A stretch of 64,000 bases of DNA from JBMNCR01 sp049366695 (lineage in GTDB: Bacteria; Bacillota; Clostridia; Eubacteriales; Alkalibacteraceae), in NCBI GenBank assembly GCA_049366695.1, contig JBMNCR010000119.1, positions 1 to 64,000 of the forward strand. The letters are read 5' to 3'. Position 1 is the first letter of the stretch, and each line of letters starts with the position of its first letter. The translations under genes were made by a program, and so were the position numbers. The notes under the pieces were generated by a model. It had not been told where the DNA came from. It saw only the letters and a program-made list of their open reading frames with translations, and did no database searches. Shown here piece after piece: positions 18,439-26,564 of the stretch.

Positions 18439-18473
18439 GTTAGAATTCTAACATTTTGATACCTAATAGTCAA
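18439..18473 (-). promoter_or_regulatory. marR promoter with palindrome over the -10 box
   Basis: Minus strand: TTGACT (18468-18473), 17-nt spacer, TAGAAT (18445-18450). GTTAGAATTCTAAC (18439-18452), a perfect 14-bp palindrome, covers the -10 box and is the obvious MarR site. The remaining 300 nt up to 18784 hold no gene, repeat or terminator that I can support. Confidence 0.8.
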
Positions 18474-18784
18474 TATTCTAAATAAATTCATTTTGCTTTT
18501 TTTTTACAAACATACTTGAAATATTATTATAATAAACAAAAAATTATACAAAGGTACTTTAAATAAACTTCAATTCACTTTTATATAATATAGTGTTGAA
18601 ATAATTATATTTGAAAAACGATTACGATAACTAATCTAATGCGAGGAATATATAGGCTATATAATAAAAATGGCTTCTTTGAAAGTTATAGTCTGACTCT
18701 CAAAAACATTATATCAACTATATATGAAGAATTAACGCTATTATACAAATCTAACTAAATAGTATTTCATTATCATTTTTTTAC

Positions 18785-19846
18785 TTAATATAAGATAAAA
18801 AATGCAAAAGTATATCTCTTCTCATCTATACTATATCGAATATTCATTCTTTCTAATGTCCTTAAAACATTAATATTAAGGTTCTCGAAATCTTCAAATA
18901 TTTTCTGTACATTTAATGGATTACTCTTATTGATTATTGGTAGGAATTCTGTATTTGGAAGAATTTCTTTTATTGATTCATATAACACTTCACTTTTATT
19001 TTTAAATTCATTTAAGCAACTGAACAATTCTGGAATATTTAGGTAAGATGACAATTCATATGATTTTGTTAGTACTATCACTTTTGTATACTTATTTAGT
19101 AATTGTGACTCCACCCCATCGAATAAAATATTTCTAAAAAAATCTACTTTGAAATGATCGTAAAATTCATATTCAATAATATCTGTTAAACTATTAGAAA
19201 TAGAATCTTGTATAATAGTAAATTGTAATTTGTGGTAATGAACCATCTTAATAATATCATTCATTTTATTAATAGATTCTTTAATATCTTCTTTGGAAGC
19301 TTGAAATAATAAATGAACAATATAGATTAAAAACTTATCAATACTATCTTCTGTTTGAGGCATTGAACCACGATATAAATTTGCTGTAAATTCTTTACTA
19401 AGACCTATAAAAGTATTAAATAGCAATATATATTCTGTTTCGTCTAACTGTTCATTTCTATAGTCACTAATCCGTTGCATGATTCCATTCATTGGGTCTG
19501 AAAAAATATTCCCTGTAACATCTTCTAAAATACAATCGTATATAAGTCTAAATAATTTTTTATCTTTCATTAATGGAAGCATACTCAATTTATGAATAAG
19601 AATATGCATTTCTAAAATATTTAAATCTAAATTCAACTCATTAATAATAGCTTCACTAGATTGATGATAGCTCTTCACAACTTGTGTAAGAAGATCCTTT
19701 TTATTCTTATAATGATGAAATATAACCGAATGTGAAATATTCAATTCTTTTGCAATAGATTGAAGAGATGCATGATGATATCCGATTTCATAAAACATTT
19801 TTTTTGAAATTTGAAATATTTTCTGTTTTGTATCTAAATTTTCCAT
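18785..19846 (-). CDS. TetR-family regulator with an unusually long C-terminal part
   Basis: The N-terminal 60 residues are a clear TetR DNA-binding domain (IFQISKKMFYEIGYHHASLQ then IAKELNISHSVIFHHYKNK). TetR proteins are usually ~190-220 residues; this one is 353. Residues ~60-195 look like a normal helical ligand domain, and ~200-353 form a second helical region that I do not recognise (rich in I, L, N, E; no membrane span). The ATG follows GAGGTAAAATT. It is divergent from the OYE-type flavoenzyme, and a 12-bp inverted repeat lies between them. The second domain could be an extra effector-binding domain. Confidence 0.88.
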   Translation of the reverse strand: MENLDTKQKIFQISKKMFYEIGYHHASLQSIAKELNISHSVIFHHYKNKKDLLTQVVKSYHQSSEAIINELNLDLNILEMHILIHKLSMLPLMKDKKLFRLIYDCILEDVTGNIFSDPMNGIMQRISDYRNEQLDETEYILLFNTFIGLSKEFTANLYRGSMPQTEDSIDKFLIYIVHLLFQASKEDIKESINKMNDIIKMVHYHKLQFTIIQDSISNSLTDIIEYEFYDHFKVDFFRNILFDGVESQLLNKYTKVIVLTKSYELSSYLNIPELFSCLNEFKNKSEVLYESIKEILPNTEFLPIINKSNPLNVQKIFEDFENLNINVLRTLERMNIRYSIDEKRYTFAFFILY

Positions 19847-19900
19847 AATTTTACCTCAAAGTTTTTTATCATTATAACATAATTATTATAAATAGATAAA

Positions 19901-19955
19901 GTTAATAGACTGTTGTATGTAAATAAATTGACAGCAGTCTATTAACTATGATAAT
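19901..19955 (+). promoter_or_regulatory. Flavoenzyme promoter with 12-bp inverted repeat
   Basis: GTTAATAGACTG (19901-19912) and CAGTCTATTAAC (19935-19946) are perfect inverted copies, 22 nt apart. TTGACA (19928-19933), 16 nt, GATAAT (19950-19955) makes a good promoter for the gene at 20017. The right arm lies between the -35 and -10 boxes and the left arm just upstream of the -35 box. The divergent TetR protein is the natural candidate to bind. Confidence 0.75.
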
Positions 19956-20016
19956 CTTTAAATTAACATAACAATATTCGGACTAATAAATTTATTGAAA
20001 ATTGGAGGTAATACTT

Positions 20017-21930
20017 ATGAATGAAAAGTTTAACAAAGTTTTTAGCCCCATTCAAATCGGAAATATGATAGTAAAAAATAGGATTGAAACATCTCCAGCC
20101 GCTCCAAGATTAGCTTCTGCCGAAGGCTTAGTTACTCCAGAGTTAATAGAATGGACAAAAGAACTTGCTAAAGGAGGCGCTGGAATAGTTACTGTTGGTA
20201 TATCTATGGTAACGCCACCATTTGACCATGCAAGCGGATACTGTGTTAATATGGGCACAAATAATGTCATACCTGGACTTACTGTCTTAGCAGACGCAGT
20301 ACATCGTTATGGAGCAAAAGCTTCTATTGAATTAGCAGGTTTTGCAATGGGACATGATATGCCAGAAGAAGGCAAATCTCCAATTGATATGATGAGTCAA
20401 GAAGATATAAATAATTGGATCCAAATGTTTGTTGACTCAGCACAAAGAGCTTTAATAGCTGGTATGGATATGATCCTAATACACGGAGGACATGGCATAC
20501 TAGTAAGTAACTTTTTCTCTCCATTATTTAATCACAGAACAGATAAATATGGCGGTAGCATAGAAAACAGAGCTCGTTTTGCATGTGAATTATTTGATGC
20601 AATTAGAGCTAAAGTAGGCAATAAATTAGCCATAGAATTTCGATTAAGTGCCGCTGAACTTGTTCCCGGTGGTGTGGAGTTAGATGAAACAATAGAATTT
20701 ATAAAAATAATACAGGATAAAATTGACTTGGTACACGTATCTGCTGGAATGCTATTAGATGATGAGTTAGTTCCTGTTACTACTCAACCTACATATTTTA
20801 AACGTGGATATAATGCACATTATGCAGCAAAGATTAAAAAGGCTGGCATAAAGATTCCTGTAACAACAGTAGGCTCCATTGATTTAGATTTAGCTGCTGA
20901 AATTATTAATAATGATGAAGCTGATATGTGTGCTATGATACGTACTGTAATTGCTGATCCTCATAGTGTAAATAAAGCACGTATTGGAAAAGAAGAAGAA
21001 ATTCGCCCTTGCATACGATGTGTACTTTGTTTAAATCGTACCCATGGCATGGACGGCATTAGGGTTGCTTGTGCTGTAAATCCTAAAGCTGGTCGTGAAT
21101 TAGAACTAAAATACGAACCAAAGATTGCTGACACAAAGAAAAAAGTCGTAGTAATAGGTGGCGGACCAGCAGGAATGCAAGCAGCTATAACATCTGCTGA
21201 CTGTGGACACGATGTCATACTATTTGAAAAAGAAGATTATTTAGGAGGAACATTAAATTTAGCAGTCTCTCCAGAATTTAAGGCAGATTTAAAAGCTTAT
21301 TTAAAGTGGGCTATTAAAATGACTAGCAAACATCCTCGTATAAAATTAAGATTAGCCACAGAAGCAACCCCTGAAAAAGTATTATCAGAATCACCAGATG
21401 CATTAATCGTGGCAATTGGAGCAGAGAGTAATATACCTCCTATCCCTGGTTTAGATGGTGATAACGTTGTCTGGGTGGGAGATGTAGAAGGAGGAAGAGT
21501 GCAAGTTGGAGACAATATCATTATAGCCGGAGGTGGCTTAACAGGTTGTGAAACTGCTTTAGATTTAGCGAGAAAAGGTAAAAAAGTTTCAATTATTGAA
21601 ATGGTAGATGAAAAAAGCATGCTTGCAGTATCTCCAGTTCCAATGACAGCCATGTTACAGCTACTTAAAAAAGAAAACGTAACCATTATGTCTAGTCATA
21701 AATTAATTAAAGCAAAAGAAAATTCTGTTATAATTGAGGGTGCTGAAGAAAGCAAAGAATTGGACTTTGACACATTAATAGTTTCCTTGGGAGTAAAACC
21801 TAAAACATTAGAAGCTAACAAATTTGCAAATTTAGTTGATGAAGTAATCTGTATTGGAGATTGTAATACTAATAGAGGAACATTATACACAGCTACTACT
21901 TCTGGATTTAACGCAGGAATAGATATCTAA
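20017..21930 (+). CDS. Old-yellow-enzyme-type NADH:enoate / 2,4-dienoyl-CoA reductase family flavoenzyme
   Basis: An FMN, [4Fe-4S] and FAD enzyme of 637 residues that reduces C=C bonds of unsaturated acids, CoA esters or ketones. Residues 1-330 are the OYE barrel (IHGGHGILVSNFFSP with His156 and His159; FNHRTDKYGGSIENRARF). Cys332, 335, 338 and 352 should hold the cluster, with spacing C-x2-C-x2-C-x13-C, slightly off the usual C-x2-C-x3-C-x11. Residues ~375-637 are the FAD/NAD part (VVVIGGGPAGMQAA, NIIIAGGGLTGCETALDLA). The ATG at 20017 follows GGAGG. FadH, enoate reductase and bile-acid BaiCD/BaiH are all in this family; the substrate is unknown. Confidence 0.9.
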   Translation: MNEKFNKVFSPIQIGNMIVKNRIETSPAAPRLASAEGLVTPELIEWTKELAKGGAGIVTVGISMVTPPFDHASGYCVNMGTNNVIPGLTVLADAVHRYGAKASIELAGFAMGHDMPEEGKSPIDMMSQEDINNWIQMFVDSAQRALIAGMDMILIHGGHGILVSNFFSPLFNHRTDKYGGSIENRARFACELFDAIRAKVGNKLAIEFRLSAAELVPGGVELDETIEFIKIIQDKIDLVHVSAGMLLDDELVPVTTQPTYFKRGYNAHYAAKIKKAGIKIPVTTVGSIDLDLAAEIINNDEADMCAMIRTVIADPHSVNKARIGKEEEIRPCIRCVLCLNRTHGMDGIRVACAVNPKAGRELELKYEPKIADTKKKVVVIGGGPAGMQAAITSADCGHDVILFEKEDYLGGTLNLAVSPEFKADLKAYLKWAIKMTSKHPRIKLRLATEATPEKVLSESPDALIVAIGAESNIPPIPGLDGDNVVWVGDVEGGRVQVGDNIIIAGGGLTGCETALDLARKGKKVSIIEMVDEKSMLAVSPVPMTAMLQLLKKENVTIMSSHKLIKAKENSVIIEGAEESKELDFDTLIVSLGVKPKTLEANKFANLVDEVICIGDCNTNRGTLYTATTSGFNAGIDI

Positions 21931-21988
21931 CCGAAAATTTCATTTATGATATACATAACATAATCATAGTAATTAATAAATCATAAAC

Positions 21989-22055
21989 TACTCTTTCTTA
22001 ACAATAATTCTTTAGATAGATAACTCTATTTAAAGTTATAAGAAAGAGTATTTTT
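21989..22055 (+). terminator. Terminator after the flavoenzyme gene
   Basis: TACTCTTTCTTA (21989-22000) pairs with TAAGAAAGAGTA (22039-22050), followed by TTTTT. The loop holds a smaller TAACT/AGTTA stem. Confidence 0.75.
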
Positions 22056-22186
22056 ACGCAAAAATTACGGTTATCTCTTAAACTAATCTTCCTAACAAAT
22101 TTTTAAATTTTATTTGATTATGTTTTATAGTATTGAACAGAATTATTTGTTACAATTAGGCTAAAATACTAGTAGGTGATAGAGAA

Positions 22187-23482
22187 ATGAGGATTTTAGT
22201 TGTAGATGATGAAATATTTAATATAACTGTAGCAAAAGACATTTTAGCTAGTGAGTTCTCAGAATTAGATAAAGATTTTTGCATGGACCCTCAACAAGTA
22301 TTGTCATTACTTTTTGAAAAAGAATACGATATTATACTTCTTGATATCATTATGCCTAAAATGAATGGTATTGAGGTATTAAAACAAATTAGAAAGATAA
22401 AACGTTTTTGTGATATACCGATTATAATGCTTACATCTGTTGATGATAAAGTTAGCTTTAAAAAGTGTTTCGAATATGGAGCTAAAGACTATATTTCAAA
22501 ACCTATTGATATTATTGTATTTAATGCTAGATTAAGATCTGCTTTACAAAACAGATCCAATATTTTATCATTAAAGAAACTTCTACTAACAACCCAGCAA
22601 CAAAACAAAGAATTAGCTAATTTGAATAATCAATTAGAAGAAACTAAATTTCACATGATTCAAAAGGAAAAATTAATATCCATTGGTGAATTAGCAGCTG
22701 GCGTTGCCCATGAAATCAACAACCCTATGGGATATATAAGTTCTAATCTAGAAACATTAAGTAAGTACGTAAAAAAAATAAGCGATGCAACCTATGAATT
22801 TCGTGATTTTATACTAAATAGCGATGTTGATATTTATGTTTCAGAAAAATTTGAAGCCATAGGAAAAAAATATAAAACTGATTTTATCTTAGACGATATC
22901 GGTGATTTGTTGGCTGAATCTAAAGAGGGTGCTGTTAGAGTCACTCGAATAGTAGATAGCTTGCGAAATTTTTCTCGAGGTGGTGAAGAAGATAAGAAGC
23001 TGACCTATCCTTTTTCGGAAATTATCAATGAGGTCCTACTTATTACTAGAAACGAATCAAAATATGTAGCTGATATTCAAGAATCTTTTGACCCTGATTT
23101 AGATATATATTGTAACAAAATACAAATACAGCAAGTACTTATTAATTTAATTGTAAACTCTGTTTATGCAATAAAAAATAAACAAAATTCTAATGAACGT
23201 GGCTTAATTCTGGTAGAGTCTTTTATTAAGAATAATTATACTGTACTTAAAATCTCAGATAATGGCAATGGCATACCAGAAAAAATAATGACTAAAATTT
23301 TCGATCCTTTCTTTACCACAAAAGAAGTAGGTAGTGGCACTGGATTAGGCTTAAGTATCTCATATGATATTATTCACCATAAACATCATGGAAAAATATT
23401 TGCAACATCAAACCCCGACAGTGGTACAGTTTTTGAAATTCATTTACCTTTAATTAATAAGAATACTGAGGTTGAACAATGA
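22187..23482 (+). CDS. Receiver domain fused to a histidine kinase
   Basis: Cytosolic signalling protein of 431 residues with the receiver first. Residues 1-120 are a CheY-like receiver (Asp53 in DIILLDIIMPKMNG, Lys105). Residues ~130-165 form a coiled coil, His175 lies in SIGELAAGVAHEINNP (phospho-acceptor), and residues ~290-425 are the HATPase (DNGNGIPEKIMTKIFDPFF, GSGTGLGLSISYDI). There is no sensor or membrane segment, so input must come through phosphorylation of the receiver. A weak site, AGGTGATAGAGAA, precedes the ATG. It overlaps the next gene by 4 nt (ATGA), so the three REC genes form one operon. Confidence 0.93.
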   Translation: MRILVVDDEIFNITVAKDILASEFSELDKDFCMDPQQVLSLLFEKEYDIILLDIIMPKMNGIEVLKQIRKIKRFCDIPIIMLTSVDDKVSFKKCFEYGAKDYISKPIDIIVFNARLRSALQNRSNILSLKKLLLTTQQQNKELANLNNQLEETKFHMIQKEKLISIGELAAGVAHEINNPMGYISSNLETLSKYVKKISDATYEFRDFILNSDVDIYVSEKFEAIGKKYKTDFILDDIGDLLAESKEGAVRVTRIVDSLRNFSRGGEEDKKLTYPFSEIINEVLLITRNESKYVADIQESFDPDLDIYCNKIQIQQVLINLIVNSVYAIKNKQNSNERGLILVESFIKNNYTVLKISDNGNGIPEKIMTKIFDPFFTTKEVGSGTGLGLSISYDIIHHKHHGKIFATSNPDSGTVFEIHLPLINKNTEVEQ

Positions 23483-24672
23483 AAAAAATTCTTTTTGTAG
23501 ATGATGAAAAAGAAATATTAAGAGCATTAAATAGAGCCTTTTTTGACAAACCTTACGAAACAATTTTTGCTGCTAGTGGTGACGAAGCTTTAGATCTGCT
23601 AAGCAAAAATACAATTGATATGGTAATAACTGATATGAGAATGCCTGGGATGGATGGGTATTCGCTACTAAAAACAATTAAAGCAAAATACCCTCATATT
23701 TTAAGAGTTATTTTAAGTGGTTATTCTGAAGATCTCATTTTAATAAAATCTCTAAAAGAAAACGTTGCTAAATTATATATGTATAAACCATGGAATAATG
23801 ATGAATTAGAGAAAATCATAACCAATCTTTTTGAAACAGAGTATTTTTTGAAAAAGAATAATATATTTGATACTCTAAATAATTTTGGAAACATTCCAAC
23901 AATAGAATCAAGTTATTTATCCTTGATCAAAATGATTGATGACGGAGAAGACACAAATATAATTGTTAAAAAAATTGAAAAAGATCAAGCTCTTACATTG
24001 AATATATTACGGATTGCAAATTCTGCGTACTACAACTTAAAAGCTATATCTATATTTAAGGCTGTTACTTATCTGGGAGTCAATAATATTCGCAATATTA
24101 TTCAAGCTACAGCAATATTAGAAAGCATCATTATTGATAAAAAAATAATACGGTATTTCGAAGTATTGTGGGATCATAGTTATAAAACCACAACTATACT
24201 TAACCTAATTAACAGAAAATATATAAAAAACAAGAACTTTGATATCTTTTTTACGGCTGGGCTATTACATAATATAGGAATTGTCATTATGTTGATGCTC
24301 TATAAGGATAAGTATTGCCAATTTCTCCGAGACAATACTCGTATTTTAGGTATAGAAACAAATGAATTAGAAATTGATATGTTCGGACATACTCATAACC
24401 AATATGGAGGATTTATGTTGAAATGGTGGGACATACCGTTTCCTATCGTCGAAGCAGCATTATATTATCATACCCCTATGTTAGATACGATTATTAATAA
24501 AGACTTAGTCAAAGCAGTATATATAGCAAATTATTATGCTGTATTAAACGTAGGCTTAAGATATGAAACGGATCTTAATCTTGATGTTTTAAAGGATTTA
24601 GGTATACAAAAAGATATATTTGAAAAAGAACTGGAAGAATTTCTTATGGGAGATGAAAATAATAATGGATAA
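23479..24672 (+). CDS. Response regulator with HDOD output domain
   Basis: Receiver in residues 1-120 (Asp52 in MVITDMRMPGMDGYSLL; IVLSGYSE-type switch as RVILSGYSEDL), then an HDOD domain in about 130-330 (QALTLNILRIANSAYYNLKA, KAVTYLGVNNIRNIIQA, FTAGLLHNIGIVIML). HDOD domains are related to HD phosphohydrolases but usually lack catalysis and act as signalling or assembly modules. It is translationally coupled to the kinase before it, which is the likely partner. It overlaps the next gene by 8 nt. Confidence 0.92.
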   Translation: MKKILFVDDEKEILRALNRAFFDKPYETIFAASGDEALDLLSKNTIDMVITDMRMPGMDGYSLLKTIKAKYPHILRVILSGYSEDLILIKSLKENVAKLYMYKPWNNDELEKIITNLFETEYFLKKNNIFDTLNNFGNIPTIESSYLSLIKMIDDGEDTNIIVKKIEKDQALTLNILRIANSAYYNLKAISIFKAVTYLGVNNIRNIIQATAILESIIIDKKIIRYFEVLWDHSYKTTTILNLINRKYIKNKNFDIFFTAGLLHNIGIVIMLMLYKDKYCQFLRDNTRILGIETNELEIDMFGHTHNQYGGFMLKWWDIPFPIVEAALYYHTPMLDTIINKDLVKAVYIANYYAVLNVGLRYETDLNLDVLKDLGIQKDIFEKELEEFLMGDENNNG

Positions 24673-25720
24673 AAACTACAATGTACTTTTTGTTGATGAT
24701 GAACCCAATATCTTAAACTCAATTAAACGTGGATTACTTGAAGAAAAATATAATAAATATTTTGCAACTGGTGGTAAAAAAGCTTTGGAAATCATGGCTA
24801 AAATTCCTATATCTGTTGTTGTAACAGATATGAGGATGCCAGAAATGAATGGGTTAACACTTCTAAAAATTGTCAAAGAAAAGTACCCAGATACTGTTAA
24901 AATCATTTTATCTGGTTATGCTCAAATACAACAAGTGTTAGCTACAATAAATCAGGTAGACGTCTATAAATTTATTACTAAACCTTGGGATATGGAAAAT
25001 GATTTTATAGATGTTATTCGTTCTGCTCTAGAACAATATCGTCTAAAAGAAGAAAAAGAGACACTAAAACATGATTTAGAGAAAAAAAATATAGCATATC
25101 AGAATATATTGAAACATATTGAATCAGTTATTACATTGTCAAAAAGTAATACCGAACTCCTAGGTAAAATTGGCACAAAACTATGCGATGATCTATCTTC
25201 TAAAATTAGTGAAAATATAGATCAAGATTATCTATTAATTAACCTCCAACAATTTTCAAAAATATTTAAAGCGCTCACAACAAACATAAGTGCAGGTACC
25301 AAAACTGTTTTATTAGATGATTTTATTTCATCTTTAATGCAAACAATCAAGGATGAAGGAAACATTAAAATTTTTGATGTTGATAATAGAATTAGTAAAG
25401 ATACACGGATTAATATGAATATACCTCTATTTCGTGCAATAATTCTTTTTTCTGTAGAAGTGATATCACAACATAAAGATTACTTAATGCTTATTATTAA
25501 AAAGGATATTATAGAAGAGAATAATATTGAATTAACATTTTTGTTTAGTAATACTAAACAAAATGAAAAAATTAATTCATTAATTTCAAATGATTTTATT
25601 ATAGATAACATGAATACTGCATTACCTGAAATTTTTGAATATCTAAAGGGTTCTTATGTATGTACACACATTGAAAACAATATTGCAGAAAAATTCATAA
25701 TTCCTGAATATCAGATATAA
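24665..25720 (+). CDS. Response regulator with unrecognised C-terminal domain
   Basis: 351 residues. A receiver occupies 1-120 (DD at 11-12, Asp55 in SVVVTDMRMPEMNGLTLL, VKIILSGYAQ, KFITKPWD), closely like that of the preceding gene. Residues ~125-165 are a coiled coil; ~165-351 is a mixed alpha/beta region ending ...FIIPEYQI that I do not recognise; it has the length of, but no clear motifs for, a degenerate ATPase or phosphatase. The ATG at 24665 lies within the end of the HDOD gene, 9 nt after GGGAG; an upstream ATG at 24620 has no ribosome site. No DNA-binding domain is evident. Confidence 0.88.
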   Translation: MDKNYNVLFVDDEPNILNSIKRGLLEEKYNKYFATGGKKALEIMAKIPISVVVTDMRMPEMNGLTLLKIVKEKYPDTVKIILSGYAQIQQVLATINQVDVYKFITKPWDMENDFIDVIRSALEQYRLKEEKETLKHDLEKKNIAYQNILKHIESVITLSKSNTELLGKIGTKLCDDLSSKISENIDQDYLLINLQQFSKIFKALTTNISAGTKTVLLDDFISSLMQTIKDEGNIKIFDVDNRISKDTRINMNIPLFRAIILFSVEVISQHKDYLMLIIKKDIIEENNIELTFLFSNTKQNEKINSLISNDFIIDNMNTALPEIFEYLKGSYVCTHIENNIAEKFIIPEYQI

Positions 25721-25902
25721 ATCTCTTATTCATGTAATGTGATAATCAAAAACTGTTGATATACGTGTAGTATATTATAATAAAGCAATGATATGTTTAT
25801 TGTATATTTCTACTTTTTGCAAACAATTTTAAAACTAACCTGTTTTCAATAATCTAAATAATTGCAAATAGGTCTCTGCAACAAATATTTTACATAGCAA
25901 AT

Positions 25903-25924
25903 AAAACCATCTTTTGATGGTTTT
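25903..25924. terminator. Hairpin between convergent genes
   Basis: AAAACCATC-TTTT-GATGGTTTT (25903-25924), nine paired bases. It lies between the third REC gene (+) and the SOD-like gene (-) and can serve as a terminator in both directions, although the T run is short on each side. The rest of 25721-25950 shows nothing else. Confidence 0.65.
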
Positions 25925-25950
25925 AAAATTTTCACATTTTTTATTTGTAT

Positions 25951-26541
25951 TTAGTGCTTATTTATCGCTTCAATAAACCGCTTATCTACAATATCCCAAT
26001 TGACTGTATTCATTATTACATCTAAGTATTCTTTTCTATTAATACCAAATTGCAGTGCATAAGCATGTTCATATACGTCTATTATCAACAAGGGATATGA
26101 ACTCCAGATTAGTCCTTTATCATGAATATCTTGCCCATATATATGTAATCTGCAATCTACAGGTTCCCATGCCAATACTACCCATCCTCTCATGGAGAGC
26201 GCTATATTTTTAAATCTTATTAACCATTCTTCAAAACTTCCATAGTTGTTATTTATACATTGAATAATTGATCCTTTTTGTTCTTTACCACACCCAGTAA
26301 TATTTTCAAAATACAATTCATGGAGTTTTATTCCGTTTAATGCATAACTCTCCCCTAGTTTTAAACTTCTAATATCACTATAAGTAGAATTAGGTTTATT
26401 TAACTCTAAATTCATATTTAATAATGACCATATTTCGTTTAATTTATTTACATACCCTTCGTATATAATATAATGTTGCTTTATCATATTTTCATTTATT
26501 CCTGAAACTGTTGAAAAGTCATATTGTTTTGGAATAATCAT
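25951..26541 (-). CDS. Iron/manganese superoxide dismutase homologue in the sipL operon
   Basis: 196 residues, the family's usual size. All four metal ligands can be placed: His23 (KQHYIIYEGYV), His74 (IKLHELYF), Asp155 and His159 (IDVYEHAYALQ). Gln137 (GQD) matches the outer-sphere Gln of Mn enzymes. Otherwise it is divergent: MRGWVVLAWEP replaces the usual GSGWAWL stretch. A start at the ATG 26541 with GGTGGGGAAA is better than the TTG at 26559. It follows sipL by 23 nt. Bacillus SodA is reported to act in spore-coat cross-linking, so a coat-related role is a fair inference. Confidence 0.82.
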   Translation of the reverse strand: MIIPKQYDFSTVSGINENMIKQHYIIYEGYVNKLNEIWSLLNMNLELNKPNSTYSDIRSLKLGESYALNGIKLHELYFENITGCGKEQKGSIIQCINNNYGSFEEWLIRFKNIALSMRGWVVLAWEPVDCRLHIYGQDIHDKGLIWSSYPLLIIDVYEHAYALQFGINRKEYLDVIMNTVNWDIVDKRFIEAINKH

Positions 26542-26564
26542 CTTTTCCCCACCAATCAAGAGGC

